A DNA stretch of 64,000 bases, taken from the NCBI RefSeq assembly GCF_003576595.1, contig NZ_NQOU01000003.1, forward strand, positions 1 to 64,000, written 5' to 3'. This stretch comes from Neopusillimonas maritima (GTDB lineage Bacteria > Pseudomonadota > Gammaproteobacteria > Burkholderiales > Burkholderiaceae_B). Of this stretch, positions 46,809 to 55,439 are shown in pieces; within the stretch, counting starts at the first letter, position 1; each line of letters begins with the position of its first letter. The notes under the pieces are model-generated. The model saw nothing but the letters and a program-made list of their open reading frames with translations. It had not been told where the DNA came from and ran no database searches. Made by a program: the position numbers and the translations under genes.

Positions 46809-47081
46809 TTACTTGTGGTTATCGGTATAAGGCAACAAGGCCAGGAAGCGCGCACGTTTGATAGCCGTGTCGAGCTGACGCTGGTAGTGCGCTTTGGTAC
46901 CGGTTAAACGGGCAGGAATGATTTTGCCGTTTTCCTGAATGAAGTCACGCAGCGTGTCGAGATCTTTGTAATCGATCTGTTCGGTACCCGCCACGGTAAA
47001 GCGGCAGAACTTGCGACGCTTGAACAGCGGGTTCTGCTGCGAAAATTTACGTTTTTCTTTGCCTTTCTTAAAGTAAGCCAT
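46809..47081 (-). CDS. rpsR: 30S ribosomal protein S18
   Basis: A 90-residue protein beginning [20 protein letters not shown], with the conserved KFCRFT and [16 protein letters not shown] segments. It binds the 30S platform with S6. ATG 47081 has AGAGG upstream and is the family start. The frame open to 47156 is not used. Confidence 0.97.
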   Translation of the reverse strand: MAYFKKGKEKRKFSQQNPLFKRRKFCRFTVAGTEQIDYKDLDTLRDFIQENGKIIPARLTGTKAHYQRQLDTAIKRARFLALLPYTDNHK

Positions 47082-47168
47082 AATGTGCCTCTTGAATGTT
47101 CGGGCGATCCGCCCTCGCAATTTTGTTGGGGCGCCGGCCAACGGGCCATACGCCAAATGAATACCAGA

Positions 47169-47486
47169 TCAGACGACAACCGTTCGATCGCCGGGATACC
47201 GCCTTGATGCCTGCTGAATATGCAGCACCAACTTGGTTGAACCTTTTCGGGCGGGAGCCAAAAACCCCTGTGCCTGCAAATGTGTGCCCAACGGTGTGTC
47301 GTGCAACATTAAAGCCGTATCACCCAAAGCCACAGCTGAAATCAACATGTTGATTTGGCGATCGTTGCCCGCCTCATGCACAACCGATTGATGCTCCAGC
47401 TGCATTTCCAGAACAGGCACACCCGCCGGGGTATGACGCAGTGGAGCAACTTCAATCACACTGCCCTGCAAGGAAACGTGGTTCAC
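47169..47486 (-). CDS. priB: Primosomal replication protein N (PriB)
   Basis: Single-strand-DNA-binding OB-fold protein of 105 residues that helps PriA reload DnaB at stalled forks. The opening NHVSLQGSVIEVAPLRHTPAG and the GTHLQAQGFLAPAR segment match PriB. It starts with GTG at 47486. It sits between rpsF and rpsR, the standard place in betaproteobacteria, placing a replication-restart factor in a ribosomal operon ahead of dnaB. Confidence 0.93.
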   Translation of the reverse strand: MNHVSLQGSVIEVAPLRHTPAGVPVLEMQLEHQSVVHEAGNDRQINMLISAVALGDTALMLHDTPLGTHLQAQGFLAPARKGSTKLVLHIQQASRRYPGDRTVVV

Positions 47487-47510
47487 CCTGAAACCTGACC
47501 TGCGATCCGT

Positions 47511-47888
47511 TTACTCAGCCGATGCGTCGGAAGACGTATCGCTGGTTGTTTTACGAGCCTCTTCACGCTCGACCGACTTCATCATGACGGAAGGCTCGGT
47601 TTCAGCATTCTTGGTCTTGATGGCCATGTGGCGTAAAACGGCATCGTTGTAACGGAACGAATGCTCGAGTTCGTCGAGCGTGGGCTGATCGCACTCGATA
47701 TTCATGCACACATAATGTGCCTTAACCAACTTCTGAATGGGATAGGCCAACTGACGACGGCCCCAGTCTTCCAGACGGTGAAGCTTGCCACCGTTACCGG
47801 TAACCAAAGACTGATAGCGCTCGATCATGGCGGGCACTTGCTCGCTTTGATCGGGATGCACAATAAACACTACTTCGTAGTGACGCAT
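47511..47888 (-). CDS. rpsF: 30S ribosomal protein S6
   Basis: Ribosomal protein of 125 residues: [18 protein letters not shown] at the start, the RNA-binding INxEC-like [25 protein letters not shown] segment (split by eye), and an acidic/serine-rich C-terminal tail as in other proteobacteria. A strong AAGGAG lies seven bases before the ATG. It is the first gene of its operon, with a structured leader that may be an S6:S18 feedback target. Confidence 0.97.
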   Translation of the reverse strand: MRHYEVVFIVHPDQSEQVPAMIERYQSLVTGNGGKLHRLEDWGRRQLAYPIQKLVKAHYVCMNIECDQPTLDELEHSFRYNDAVLRHMAIKTKNAETEPSVMMKSVEREEARKTTSDTSSDASAE

Positions 47889-47910
47889 ACGATTTACTCC
47901 TTGTGGATGG

Positions 47911-47937
47911 CTTTTACGGGCAACGCGCCCGTAAAAG
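47911..47937 (-). promoter_or_regulatory. Perfect hairpin in the rpsF leader next to the ribosome binding site
   Basis: On the minus strand an 11-base-pair perfect stem (CTTTTACGGGC / GCCCGTAAAAG, loop of five) ends nine bases before the AAGGAG of rpsF. No U-run follows, so it is not a terminator. It could be part of a translational control element. Confidence 0.65.
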
Positions 47938-47948
47938 GGTCAGCCCGC

Positions 47949-47979
47949 CGGCAAGAAGCGCAAGTGCGCAACCTTGCCG
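47949..47979 (-). promoter_or_regulatory. Second hairpin in the rpsF leader
   Basis: CGGCAAG pairs with CTTGCCG (seven base pairs), enclosing an internal loop and a GCGC / GCGC top stem. Together with the hairpin at 47911-47937 it makes a compact two-stem leader. The S6:S18 complex is known to bind rpsF leaders in many bacteria. Whether this is that motif is a guess. Confidence 0.5.
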
Positions 47980-47998
47980 ATCGAGCAAGAAACCGCTA

Positions 47999-48007
47999 AT
48001 CATAGCA
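47999..48007 (-). promoter_or_regulatory. Candidate extended -10 promoter of the rpsF operon
   Basis: The minus strand has TGCTATGAT, an extended -10 (TG one base before a five-of-six TATAAT match), about 110 bases before rpsF. No good -35 accompanies it. It would produce a leader holding both hairpins. Confidence 0.5.
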
Positions 48008-48032
48008 TAAAAATGACAAAAGACTTGAAAAA

Positions 48033-48833
48033 TCAGCCTTCTACCACAGCATAGGCGGAGTGATTATGAATGGACTCAAAGTTTTCCGCCTCGACACGAA
48101 AACGCTGTACGCCAGGCAAGGCCTGTAATTGAACGGCAACATCGCGCACCAAGTCTTCAACAAATTTCGGGTTTTCATAGGCGCGCTCGGTGACGAATTT
48201 TTCATCACCACGCTTCAACAACCCCCACAACTCACATGACGCTTGTTGTTCGACACGCTGAATGAGATCGTCTACGCAAATATTGCCAATATCGTCGTAA
48301 ACAACGTCAACCGTAACGTGGGAGCGCTGATTATGAGCCCCATATTGAGAAATTGCCTTGGAACAGGGACATAAACTGGTGACCGGGACTTGAACCGTAA
48401 GATAAAACTGGACGTCGTCGCTAGTGGCAACCGCCTTCCAGGTCACTTCGTAATCCATCAGGCTTTGAACTTCAGAAACCGGCGCTACTTTTTTCATAAA
48501 GTAGGGAAAACGCGCACAAATGTCACCTTTTTCTGCGTTGAGCAATGGCAGCATCTCTTGCGCCATTTCGCAAAACACAGCCGGCGTCATGGCCGTGGAA
48601 TGATACTGTTCAAGCAAAGCCACGAACCGCGACATGTGCGTGCCTTTTTCTTCCGCCGGCAGTGCAACTGTCAGCTCCCATTGGGCAACTGTAGGCAACG
48701 CTGCACCGGCAGCCTGAACCAACATGGGGTGGCGAACGCCACGTACCCCCACGCGTTGAATAGGCATGTGTCGGGTGTCAGCCGAGCTTTGGACATCAGG
48801 CATTACCGCTACGGAATCTGTTATTGAGTTCAT
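48033..48833 (-). CDS. folE2: GTP cyclohydrolase FolE2 (type IB)
   Basis: First enzyme of folate and queuosine-type pteridine synthesis: GTP to dihydroneopterin triphosphate. It is 266 residues and shows the FolE2 signature [18 protein letters not shown], whose cysteine binds the metal. FolE2 can use metals other than zinc and often stands in or backs up FolE under zinc limitation. I looked for a Zur box upstream and saw none. No folE is visible in the window. Confidence 0.94.
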   Translation of the reverse strand: MNSITDSVAVMPDVQSSADTRHMPIQRVGVRGVRHPMLVQAAGAALPTVAQWELTVALPAEEKGTHMSRFVALLEQYHSTAMTPAVFCEMAQEMLPLLNAEKGDICARFPYFMKKVAPVSEVQSLMDYEVTWKAVATSDDVQFYLTVQVPVTSLCPCSKAISQYGAHNQRSHVTVDVVYDDIGNICVDDLIQRVEQQASCELWGLLKRGDEKFVTERAYENPKFVEDLVRDVAVQLQALPGVQRFRVEAENFESIHNHSAYAVVEG

Positions 48834-48951
48834 AATTCAACCTGTATTGACCCGAAACCGGGTGTGTGTTTAGTGAATCTGACCTTCATTATGGACCAGT
48901 TCGCCAAAAATCGGCAAAAACCCGCACGATTTATCCGGGAATGAGGCCTAA
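48834..48951. other. Intergenic region between dxs and folE2
   Basis: These 118 bases contain a small hairpin ACCCG / CGGGT and no convincing terminator, regulator site or RNA gene. Confidence 0.3.
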
Positions 48952-50841
48952 TTAACGTGACACGACTTTGTCCTGGACAAAAAGCAAGTCAGCAAAGCGT
49001 GCACGAATACTATTTTCAATCCCAAAAGCATCTAAACCTTGCTGCTTCAATAGCGTTGCCTGGTCGCCATGATCGATAAACGCGTCGGGCAAACCTAACT
49101 GCAAAACTGGACAAGACACCCCTTGTGAACCGAAAAATTCGGTGACAGCACTACCTGCCCCACCCATAATCGCGCCTTCCTCAACTGTGACGAACGCGTC
49201 GTGCGTTGCTACCAATTCGTTTAACAAGTCGGCATCAAGGGGTTTGACGAATCGCATATCAACCACCGTCGCATTCAAGGCGTGCCCCGCCACAAGTGCC
49301 GCGTTTGTGAGGGTTCCGAAACCCAATATGGCAATTCGCCGACCTTCGCGCAACACATTTGCCTTACCCAGCTCAACAGTATCGAATCCCGACGCTACCT
49401 CAGCGCCGCATCCTGCACCCCGCGGGTAACGAACCGAAGACGGCCCGTTATATTCATAACAAGTATTCAACAACAAGCGTGCTTCGTTCTCGTTCGAGGG
49501 CGTTGATACGACCATATTGGGAATGCAGCGCAAATACGCAATATCGTAGTTTCCGGCATGCGTCGCGCCATCGGCCCCCACCAGGCCGGCACGGTCAAGC
49601 GCAAAGGTGACATCCAGATTCTGCAGGGCAACATCGTGGATCAGCTGATCGTACCCGCGCTGCAGGAAAGTTGAATAAATAGCCAAAACGGGTTTCAGGC
49701 CCTCACAGGCCAAACCGGCCGCAAAGGTAACAGCATGCTGCTCGGCAATACCAACGTCGAAATAACGGCGAGGAAACCGGCGATGAAACTCAACCATCCC
49801 ACTGCCCTCACGCATGGCAGGCGTAATACCCACGAGTCGCGAATCCTGCTCAGCGCGATCGCACAACCACTGACCGAACACCTGAGTGAAAGTTTGCTTC
49901 GGCGGCGTGGCAGGCTTTTGCACCCCGATGGAAGGGTCGAATTTGCCTGGGCCGTGGTAAAGCACCGGATCGGCTTCCGCCAATTTGTACCCCTGCCCTT
50001 TACGGGTGACGACATGCAAAAACTGCAACCCGCCCAATGATCGTAAATTCTCAAGTGTCGGCAATAACGCATCGAGGTCGTGTCCGTCGATCGGCCCGAC
50101 GTAATTGAATCCAAGCTCTTCGAACAACGTTGCCGGAGAAACCAGCCCCTTTGCATGCCCTTCCACCCTGCGAGCCAGCTCGAGCACCGGCGGCACATGC
50201 TGTAAAACTGCACGACCCATATTCTTCGCAGTAGCATAGAATTGACCGGACATCAGCCGCGCGAAATATCGATTCAAAGCACCGACAGGCGGCGAAATCG
50301 ACATATCGTTATCGTTCAGCACCACCAGCATATTAATGTCGGGCGTCACACCGGCGTTATTCAACGCTTCAAATGCCATGCCCGCCGTCATTGCGCCGTC
50401 ACCAATAACAGCAATATGCTGTCGCTCACTTCTGCCCAGGTTCCGCGAAGCGACTGCCATGCCCAAAATGGCTGAAATTGAAGTCGAAGAATGCGCCGTG
50501 CCGAAGGCGTCGAACTCCGATTCACTACGCTTTGGAAAGCCCGAAAGCCCGCCCAGTTGGCGCAAACTTCCCATTGCCTCGCGTCGACCAGTAAGAATTT
50601 TGTGCGGATAAGACTGATGCCCGACGTCCCAAACCAAGCGGTCGTCGGGTGTATTAAACACATAATGCAAGGCAACGGTCAGTTCGACCGTACCCAGATT
50701 AGACGACAAATGGCCACCCGTTTTGGATACGGACTCGAGGATAAACGCACGCAACTGATCAGTGATCTGTTCAAGTTGACGGCGATCAAGGGCTCGCAAA
50801 TCGGCCGGCGAATTAATCTGTTCTAGGTTGGGATTCGGCAT
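48952..50841 (-). CDS. dxs: 1-deoxy-D-xylulose-5-phosphate synthase
   Basis: First enzyme of the MEP isoprenoid pathway and source of DXP for thiamine and pyridoxal phosphate. It has 629 residues from ATG 50841; the frame open to 50853 starts with TTG. Thiamine-diphosphate motifs: [34 protein letters not shown] (split by eye) and the central [15 protein letters not shown], whose Glu activates the cofactor. No Shine-Dalgarno sequence is seen; a terminator-like hairpin lies just before the gene. Confidence 0.96.
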   Translation of the reverse strand: MPNPNLEQINSPADLRALDRRQLEQITDQLRAFILESVSKTGGHLSSNLGTVELTVALHYVFNTPDDRLVWDVGHQSYPHKILTGRREAMGSLRQLGGLSGFPKRSESEFDAFGTAHSSTSISAILGMAVASRNLGRSERQHIAVIGDGAMTAGMAFEALNNAGVTPDINMLVVLNDNDMSISPPVGALNRYFARLMSGQFYATAKNMGRAVLQHVPPVLELARRVEGHAKGLVSPATLFEELGFNYVGPIDGHDLDALLPTLENLRSLGGLQFLHVVTRKGQGYKLAEADPVLYHGPGKFDPSIGVQKPATPPKQTFTQVFGQWLCDRAEQDSRLVGITPAMREGSGMVEFHRRFPRRYFDVGIAEQHAVTFAAGLACEGLKPVLAIYSTFLQRGYDQLIHDVALQNLDVTFALDRAGLVGADGATHAGNYDIAYLRCIPNMVVSTPSNENEARLLLNTCYEYNGPSSVRYPRGAGCGAEVASGFDTVELGKANVLREGRRIAILGFGTLTNAALVAGHALNATVVDMRFVKPLDADLLNELVATHDAFVTVEEGAIMGGAGSAVTEFFGSQGVSCPVLQLGLPDAFIDHGDQATLLKQQGLDAFGIENSIRARFADLLFVQDKVVSR

Positions 50842-50851
50842 ACAAAAATTC

Positions 50852-50869
50852 AAAAAGGCGTTTCACGCC
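50852..50869 (-). terminator. Terminator-like hairpin immediately upstream of dxs
   Basis: On the minus strand GGCGT pairs with ACGCC (three-base loop) and runs straight into TTTTT, 11 bases before the dxs ATG. The stem is short. It may be an intrinsic terminator of ispA or an attenuator for dxs. Confidence 0.5.
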
Positions 50870-50917
50870 ACAGGCATAAGCCTTATTTTAGTTGACTTGC
50901 ATTATTCAAGGGGTACC

Positions 50918-51838
50918 TTAATGCGGACGCCCCACAATGTAGTCTGCAATTTCACCCAAACGCTGGCCCGCGGACCCTAATGGTCGCAACGCCTCATGGG
51001 CGGCCTCGCACAATTGGGCCAGGAGAGCACGTGCCCCATCGACGCCCAATAAAGAGACGTACGTGGGCTTGTTAAGGGCCTGGTCCTTGCCCGCTGTCTT
51101 ACCCAGCGTTTGCGTATCAGCGGTAACATCAAGGATATCGTCGGCGACCTGAAACGCCAACCCGATAGCATCGGAATACGCTTCCAACCCTTCACGCGTG
51201 GCCGACCCCGCGCCTACCACGACGCCACCCATCAGTACACTAGCCTGCAACATGGCACCTGTTTTCATGCCATGCATGGTTTGCAGCGCAGACTGACTTA
51301 ATGCCAGGCCGACACTAGCGCAATCAATTGCCTGCCCGCCCGCCATGCCCTGACTGCCGGCTGCGCGCGCTAAAACGTCAATTGACTGCACCGTGAGTGC
51401 CGGCGCAACCGGCATTCGCGCCAGCAACTCAAACGCCAGAGGTTGCAAAGCATCTCCGGCCAGCATTGCCGTAGCTTCGTCGAACTGACGATGCACAGTG
51501 GGCCTGCCGCGCCTTAAATCATCGTTGTCCATACACGGCAAATCGTCGTGAACCAACGAATAAGCATGAATCAGTTCGACCGAAGCGGCCGCCAGATCGA
51601 GTGCCTTGGCTTGGGCGGACGACAAGGTGGTGCCTTGATGATGCGCCGATGCTTCCCCGGCTGCGTACACCAATGCGGCGCGCACGCGCTTACCGCCTCC
51701 AAGCACGGCGTAACGCATAGCATCATGCAAATGCTCAGGTTCGTCGTTTGCGTCGGGCATGGCTTCATCCAGTACATGCTCGATGCGCGACGCCATGCTC
51801 GCCAACCACTGCTCAAAAGGTAGAGTTCCGCTCGTCAT
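50918..51838 (-). CDS. ispA: Farnesyl diphosphate synthase
   Basis: Makes geranyl and farnesyl diphosphate from IPP and DMAPP. It has 306 residues, with the first Asp-rich motif [11 protein letters not shown] (near 96) and the second [13 protein letters not shown] (near 230). Its product feeds both undecaprenyl phosphate and the HpnCDE squalene route in this window. The order xseB-ispA-dxs with overlapping or close junctions is widespread in proteobacteria. Confidence 0.95.
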   Translation of the reverse strand: MTSGTLPFEQWLASMASRIEHVLDEAMPDANDEPEHLHDAMRYAVLGGGKRVRAALVYAAGEASAHHQGTTLSSAQAKALDLAAASVELIHAYSLVHDDLPCMDNDDLRRGRPTVHRQFDEATAMLAGDALQPLAFELLARMPVAPALTVQSIDVLARAAGSQGMAGGQAIDCASVGLALSQSALQTMHGMKTGAMLQASVLMGGVVVGAGSATREGLEAYSDAIGLAFQVADDILDVTADTQTLGKTAGKDQALNKPTYVSLLGVDGARALLAQLCEAAHEALRPLGSAGQRLGEIADYIVGRPH

Positions 51839-52119
51839 AACTGACTTTCATCCGGCGTGGCGTCAGCATCAAGCGGTTTCAACAGGTTGCCCTGCAGCAC
51901 TTTGACCTGTTGTTCGGCCGCATCCAACAAACTTTGGCAGCGCTTTGCCAATGCAACGCCGCGCTCATAAGCTGCCAGCGATTGTTCCAGCGGCATATCG
52001 CCGTCTTCCATTTTCGCAACCAGCGTCTCAAGCTGCATCAGTGCCGTTTCAAAATCGTCGGGCAAAGGCGCTGTATCCTTTGATTTCAGGTCGGACGAGG
52101 TCTTTTGCTTTTCAGCCAT
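51835..52119 (-). CDS. xseB: Exodeoxyribonuclease VII small subunit
   Basis: A 94-residue helical protein that joins XseA to degrade single-stranded DNA. The core [32 protein letters not shown] (split by eye) is the family pattern. The first 20 residues are charged. It overlaps ispA by four bases. Confidence 0.93.
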   Translation of the reverse strand: MAEKQKTSSDLKSKDTAPLPDDFETALMQLETLVAKMEDGDMPLEQSLAAYERGVALAKRCQSLLDAAEQQVKVLQGNLLKPLDADATPDESQL

Positions 52120-52153
52120 TCATATATTCCAATACTTTTTGCCATTGTCGATT

Positions 52154-52178
52154 GTACGAAATCGCATGAAGTTCGTAC
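52154..52178. repeat. Inverted repeat 1 upstream of the Rieske oxygenase gene
   Basis: Perfect seven-base arms GTACGAA and TTCGTAC flank 11 bases. It has the shape of a dimeric repressor or activator site in the divergent region between xseB and the Rieske gene. No matching regulator gene is adjacent. Confidence 0.55.
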
Positions 52179-52220
52179 GAAACTCGCTCCGAGGCCTTGT
52201 TTTATAAGATAAAAACTAGG

Positions 52221-52244
52221 GTACAATAATCTCTTACATTGTAC
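52221..52244. repeat. Inverted repeat 2 upstream of the Rieske oxygenase gene
   Basis: Perfect arms GTACAAT and ATTGTAC flank 10 bases, and share the outer GTAC with repeat 1, 67 bases upstream. The left arm contains TACAAT, a possible -10 for the plus strand, so a protein bound here could block transcription. Confidence 0.55.
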
Positions 52245-52251
52245 TGAACGC

Positions 52252-52273
52252 ATCGGCCAGTCCGATTTTTTTT
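52252..52273 (+). terminator. Terminator-like hairpin in the Rieske gene leader
   Basis: ATCGG pairs with CCGAT (loop CCAGT), followed by eight Ts. No plus-strand gene ends here, so it would act on a transcript begun in the short region just upstream. Confidence 0.6.
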
Positions 52274-52286
52274 CTTCGCACCAGTG

Positions 52287-52318
52287 CCCGTTACGGTCCA
52301 CGCCGCCACGGGTTTTTT
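52287..52318 (+). terminator. Second terminator-like hairpin in the Rieske gene leader
   Basis: An outer CCCGT / ACGGG stem encloses an inner CGG / CCG stem with a two-by-two internal loop, and is followed by six Ts, 33 bases before the Rieske start codon. With the hairpin at 52252-52273 it forms a tandem pair. Confidence 0.5.
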
Positions 52319-52350
52319 GTTGAACTGGTATCAACCAAGCGGGGGGAATC

Positions 52351-53493
52351 ATGACCGATATAGGTCGTGAAGCGCAGTTCGCGCTGGCACAATCTCAATT
52401 ACCCGTCGGAAACTATTTCGACGAAAAAACGTTTGAACTTGAAAAAAGTCGCATTTTTGGCAACTCCGCTATTTATGTCGGCCACGAAAAACTTGTCCCG
52501 GAACGGGGCGACTGGTACGCGCTTGCCCACGAAAAGAACGGGCGGGCACTGGTTCGGTCGGCTGCCGGCGTTGAACTCATGTCGAATATCTGCCGGCACC
52601 GACAGGCTATCATGCTGGGGTTCGACACCCAACACCCCCAGGGCCACCAGGCCAAACAGGGCAATCTCAGAGACACCGGCGGCAATATTGTTTGCCCGAT
52701 TCACCGTTGGACATACAGCCAGAATGGCCAGTTGCTGGGGGCGCCGCAGTTCCCGGAAACGCCCTGCATGAACCTGCAGACGTTCCCCTTGCAAAACTGC
52801 CACGGCTTATTGTTCGAAGGGCCACGCGACCCGGCAGCCGACATGGCACAACTGTTTTCCCGTCCGGAATTCGACTTCTCCGACTACGTGCTTGACCGCG
52901 TTGAGGTGCATCGCTGCAACTACAACTGGAAAACCTTTATTGAAGTCTACCTGGAAGACTATCATGTCGGGCCTTTCCACCCGGGCCTCGGGCGCTTTGT
53001 TACCTGTGACGACCTGAGCTGGGAATTTGGCGACTGGTACAGCCTACAGCGAGTGGGTGTCCACAACGCACTGGCGCAACCCGGTTCGCAAACATATAAA
53101 CGCTGGCACGATAATCTGCTCAGTTTCCGTGAAGGGGAAACGCCCGACTTCGGTGCAGTGTGGGTCACCTATTTTCCCACGCACATGATCGAACTCTATC
53201 CTCACGTGCTGGTGCTTTCCACCCTGCACCCGGTTAGCCCGCAGGAAACCGTGAACATTGTTGAGTTTTATTACCCCGAAGAAATCGCCGCATTCGAACG
53301 CGACTTCGTCGAAGCGCAACAGGCCGCGTATATGGAAACAGCTGTTGAAGACGATGAAATTGCCGAACGCATGGATGCCGGCCGACGTGCCTTGATGGAG
53401 CGCGGGGCTAATGAAACAGGCCCGTATCAATCACCCATGGAAGATGGCATGTTGCATTTCCATGAGTGGTATCGCCGCCTGATGAAAGCTTAG
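52351..53493 (+). CDS. Rieske non-heme iron oxygenase, alpha-subunit type
   Basis: A 380-residue protein with a Rieske [2Fe-2S] site, Cys81-x-His83 and Cys115-x2-His118, and a mononuclear iron site in the catalytic domain: LEDYHVGPFHPGL gives His205 and His210, with a carboxylate probably at Asp334 or 335. The 31 residues between the two Rieske motifs exceed the usual 15-20. The substrate is unknown, and no ferredoxin or reductase gene is adjacent. The start has GGGGGGAA at good spacing. It stands alone with an unusually structured upstream region. Confidence 0.88.
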   Translation: MTDIGREAQFALAQSQLPVGNYFDEKTFELEKSRIFGNSAIYVGHEKLVPERGDWYALAHEKNGRALVRSAAGVELMSNICRHRQAIMLGFDTQHPQGHQAKQGNLRDTGGNIVCPIHRWTYSQNGQLLGAPQFPETPCMNLQTFPLQNCHGLLFEGPRDPAADMAQLFSRPEFDFSDYVLDRVEVHRCNYNWKTFIEVYLEDYHVGPFHPGLGRFVTCDDLSWEFGDWYSLQRVGVHNALAQPGSQTYKRWHDNLLSFREGETPDFGAVWVTYFPTHMIELYPHVLVLSTLHPVSPQETVNIVEFYYPEEIAAFERDFVEAQQAAYMETAVEDDEIAERMDAGRRALMERGANETGPYQSPMEDGMLHFHEWYRRLMKA

Positions 53494-53508
53494 CTTCAGT
53501 TTAAACAA

Positions 53509-54369
53509 CTAATTACCTGTCGCAACGGGGCGAGTGCTGTCACTGCACCACTCGCTCCACGAACCGGGATAAAGAGCAGACCCTTCTAGTCCCGCAATTT
53601 CCATAGCCAACAGGTTATGGCAGGCGGTAATGCCAGAACCACACTGGTGAACTACTGTGTTGGGTTTAGTACCACCCAGCACCTGTATAAAAGACTCGCG
53701 CAAGGCCTGTGGCGAACGGAAACGCCCTTTTTCATCCAGATTCAAGGTATTCGGACGATTCAAAGCACCAGGAATATGGCCCGCTACCGGATCCATAGGC
53801 TCAATCTCGCCTCTGAAACGGTTTTCCGCGCGCGCATCAAGAACCGTAAATCGCGGCGCCTGTATATTAAGCAAAACCTCATCACAACTCACCGTCGGCA
53901 TTGCCGGCTGCGATATCGTTTCCATTTGTTCAGGCGTTTGCCCACCTGGGTGCTTGGGCACCTCAGTGCTAACTGCACCGCCTTGCTCCAGCCATGCCTG
54001 CCACCCGCCATCCAGCACGCTAACGGCTTGATGCCCCATCCAACGCAACATCCACCATAAATGCGCGGCAAACATACTATTGCCCCCGTCGTAAATCACA
54101 ACCTGCACGTCTTTGCCGACACCGTAACCGCCCATTAATGCCGCAAATGCGCTTAAGGGCGGTAATGGATGGCGACCATTCTTACCCGTTTTGGGAGCAC
54201 TTAAATCTTCTTCATGATCAAGAAAAAAAGCGCCGGGTATATGACCCGCTTCATAAGCTCGGCGCCCTGCGCCGTGATCGGCCAAATCATGCCGAACATC
54301 AAATACAACAGTATTGCCGTCATCGAGCAACGATTTCAACTGATCGACATTAACCAATAACTTATACAC
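53509..54369 (-). CDS. sseA: 3-mercaptopyruvate sulfurtransferase
   Basis: Two rhodanese domains, 286 residues, moving sulfur from mercaptopyruvate to an acceptor. The active cysteine is 243 in HQCGSGITACH, the CGSG(V/I)TA loop typical of SseA rather than thiosulfate-specific rhodanese. Interdomain motif LDARAENRFRGE and GHIPGALN are also present. I chose GTG 54369, with AAGGGG five bases before it, over the much longer frame open to 54660, whose first 97 codons look non-coding and overlap the next gene. Its end is 15 bases from the convergent Rieske gene. Confidence 0.92.
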   Translation of the reverse strand: MYKLLVNVDQLKSLLDDGNTVVFDVRHDLADHGAGRRAYEAGHIPGAFFLDHEEDLSAPKTGKNGRHPLPPLSAFAALMGGYGVGKDVQVVIYDGGNSMFAAHLWWMLRWMGHQAVSVLDGGWQAWLEQGGAVSTEVPKHPGGQTPEQMETISQPAMPTVSCDEVLLNIQAPRFTVLDARAENRFRGEIEPMDPVAGHIPGALNRPNTLNLDEKGRFRSPQALRESFIQVLGGTKPNTVVHQCGSGITACHNLLAMEIAGLEGSALYPGSWSEWCSDSTRPVATGN

Positions 54370-54380
54370 TTTTACCCCTT

Positions 54381-55265
54381 TCAAATCTTTACTGTTTTTG
54401 TGGCCTGCCGGCGGAGGTGACGACTTTCCATGTACGTACGCCAAGTGGAAATTAAACCCGCACCGATAATCAGCGCCATTCCGACCCAGGCAATCAAATC
54501 GGGGTAATCGCCCCAAAAAACGATACCGATAATGGCCGCAAAAATAATAGTGGTGTATTGAAGCGCTGCCGTCAACAATGCTTTGCCCATGCCAAAAGCG
54601 CGCGTCATGGCCAATTGCCCGATCAAACCCGACAAGCCCAGACCCATTAAGGCCAACCAAGCCTCCAGACCCAGACTATTCCAACCCTGCAACCACAAGC
54701 CCACCGCACTGGAGGCGCAAACACACGACGAAAAGATCATGACAGTGCGCCATTCGGCCTCACCCGCACGCCCCAACTGCCTTACCTGCATCATGGCGAT
54801 CGCGCCGAGTGCGCCCGAACCCAAACCCGTAATAGCGGCTAAAAACTCGTCGTTGCCAATACTGGGACGCAACACACCCAACACGCCGACAAAACCGATG
54901 CAAACCGCAACAGCGCGAAGATAGTCTCGTTTTGCGCCACCCCAGGCCAACATCCAACCGGTAATAAACAGCGGTGATGTGTAGTTCAAACTGACGGCAG
55001 TGGGCAGAGGTAGATGCGATAACGCATAAAAACCCAACCACATGGCGCTGACGCCCGAGATATTGCGCCGAAAATGAAGTTTCCAGCTGGATGGGCGAAT
55101 CACACGTTGTGTCAGCATCGCCCAACCTAATAACAGCAGTACTGAAGGGATACCGCGAAACAGAACGATTTGTGCCAGGGAAGCCCCAAAATCGGCCGCA
55201 ATCTTAATACAGGCGCCCATTAACGCAAACATGGCGCAGGCCAGAATCATCCACAAAGACTGCAT
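54381..55265 (-). CDS. EamA-family (DMT superfamily) transporter
   Basis: Inner-membrane protein of 294 residues with about ten hydrophobic segments in two EamA repeats (about 1-135 and 145-285). It resembles exporters of the RhaT/SAM-carrier group, but the substrate cannot be told. It lies 11 bases upstream of sseA on the same strand and may be cotranscribed. Confidence 0.87.
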   Translation of the reverse strand: MQSLWMILACAMFALMGACIKIAADFGASLAQIVLFRGIPSVLLLLGWAMLTQRVIRPSSWKLHFRRNISGVSAMWLGFYALSHLPLPTAVSLNYTSPLFITGWMLAWGGAKRDYLRAVAVCIGFVGVLGVLRPSIGNDEFLAAITGLGSGALGAIAMMQVRQLGRAGEAEWRTVMIFSSCVCASSAVGLWLQGWNSLGLEAWLALMGLGLSGLIGQLAMTRAFGMGKALLTAALQYTTIIFAAIIGIVFWGDYPDLIAWVGMALIIGAGLISTWRTYMESRHLRRQATKTVKI

Positions 55266-55365
55266 TTGGCGAATTCTCTTCCCGGAAAAATTGCAAAGAC
55301 AATACTATACTGCGCCTGTAAGATTATTTTTCTTCAGCTGGTTGTCAGATTTCACGTTCAATACC

Positions 55366-55393
55366 TTTGAATTCAATGAACCTGACCCCATAT
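55366..55393 (+). promoter_or_regulatory. Sigma-32 (heat-shock) promoter upstream of htpX
   Basis: CCCCATAT at 55386-55393 matches the RpoH -10 consensus CCCCATNT at every position. TTTGAAT at 55366-55372 matches five of seven bases of the CTTGAAA -35. The spacing is 13 bases, within the known range. HtpX is a heat-shock protease in E. coli, which supports the call. Confidence 0.75.
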
Positions 55394-55439
55394 TTTGTGT
55401 CAAACTTCGCGCATTCATATCTTGCAGGAACCTCTGAGC

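Noticed and set aside
48834-48951. Zur box before folE2
   Set aside because: I looked for an A/T-rich palindrome of the GTTATA type and found none.
54370-54660. N-terminal extension of sseA
   Set aside because: The 97 extra codons overlap the DMT transporter gene and do not look like protein. A GTG with a good ribosome binding site follows.
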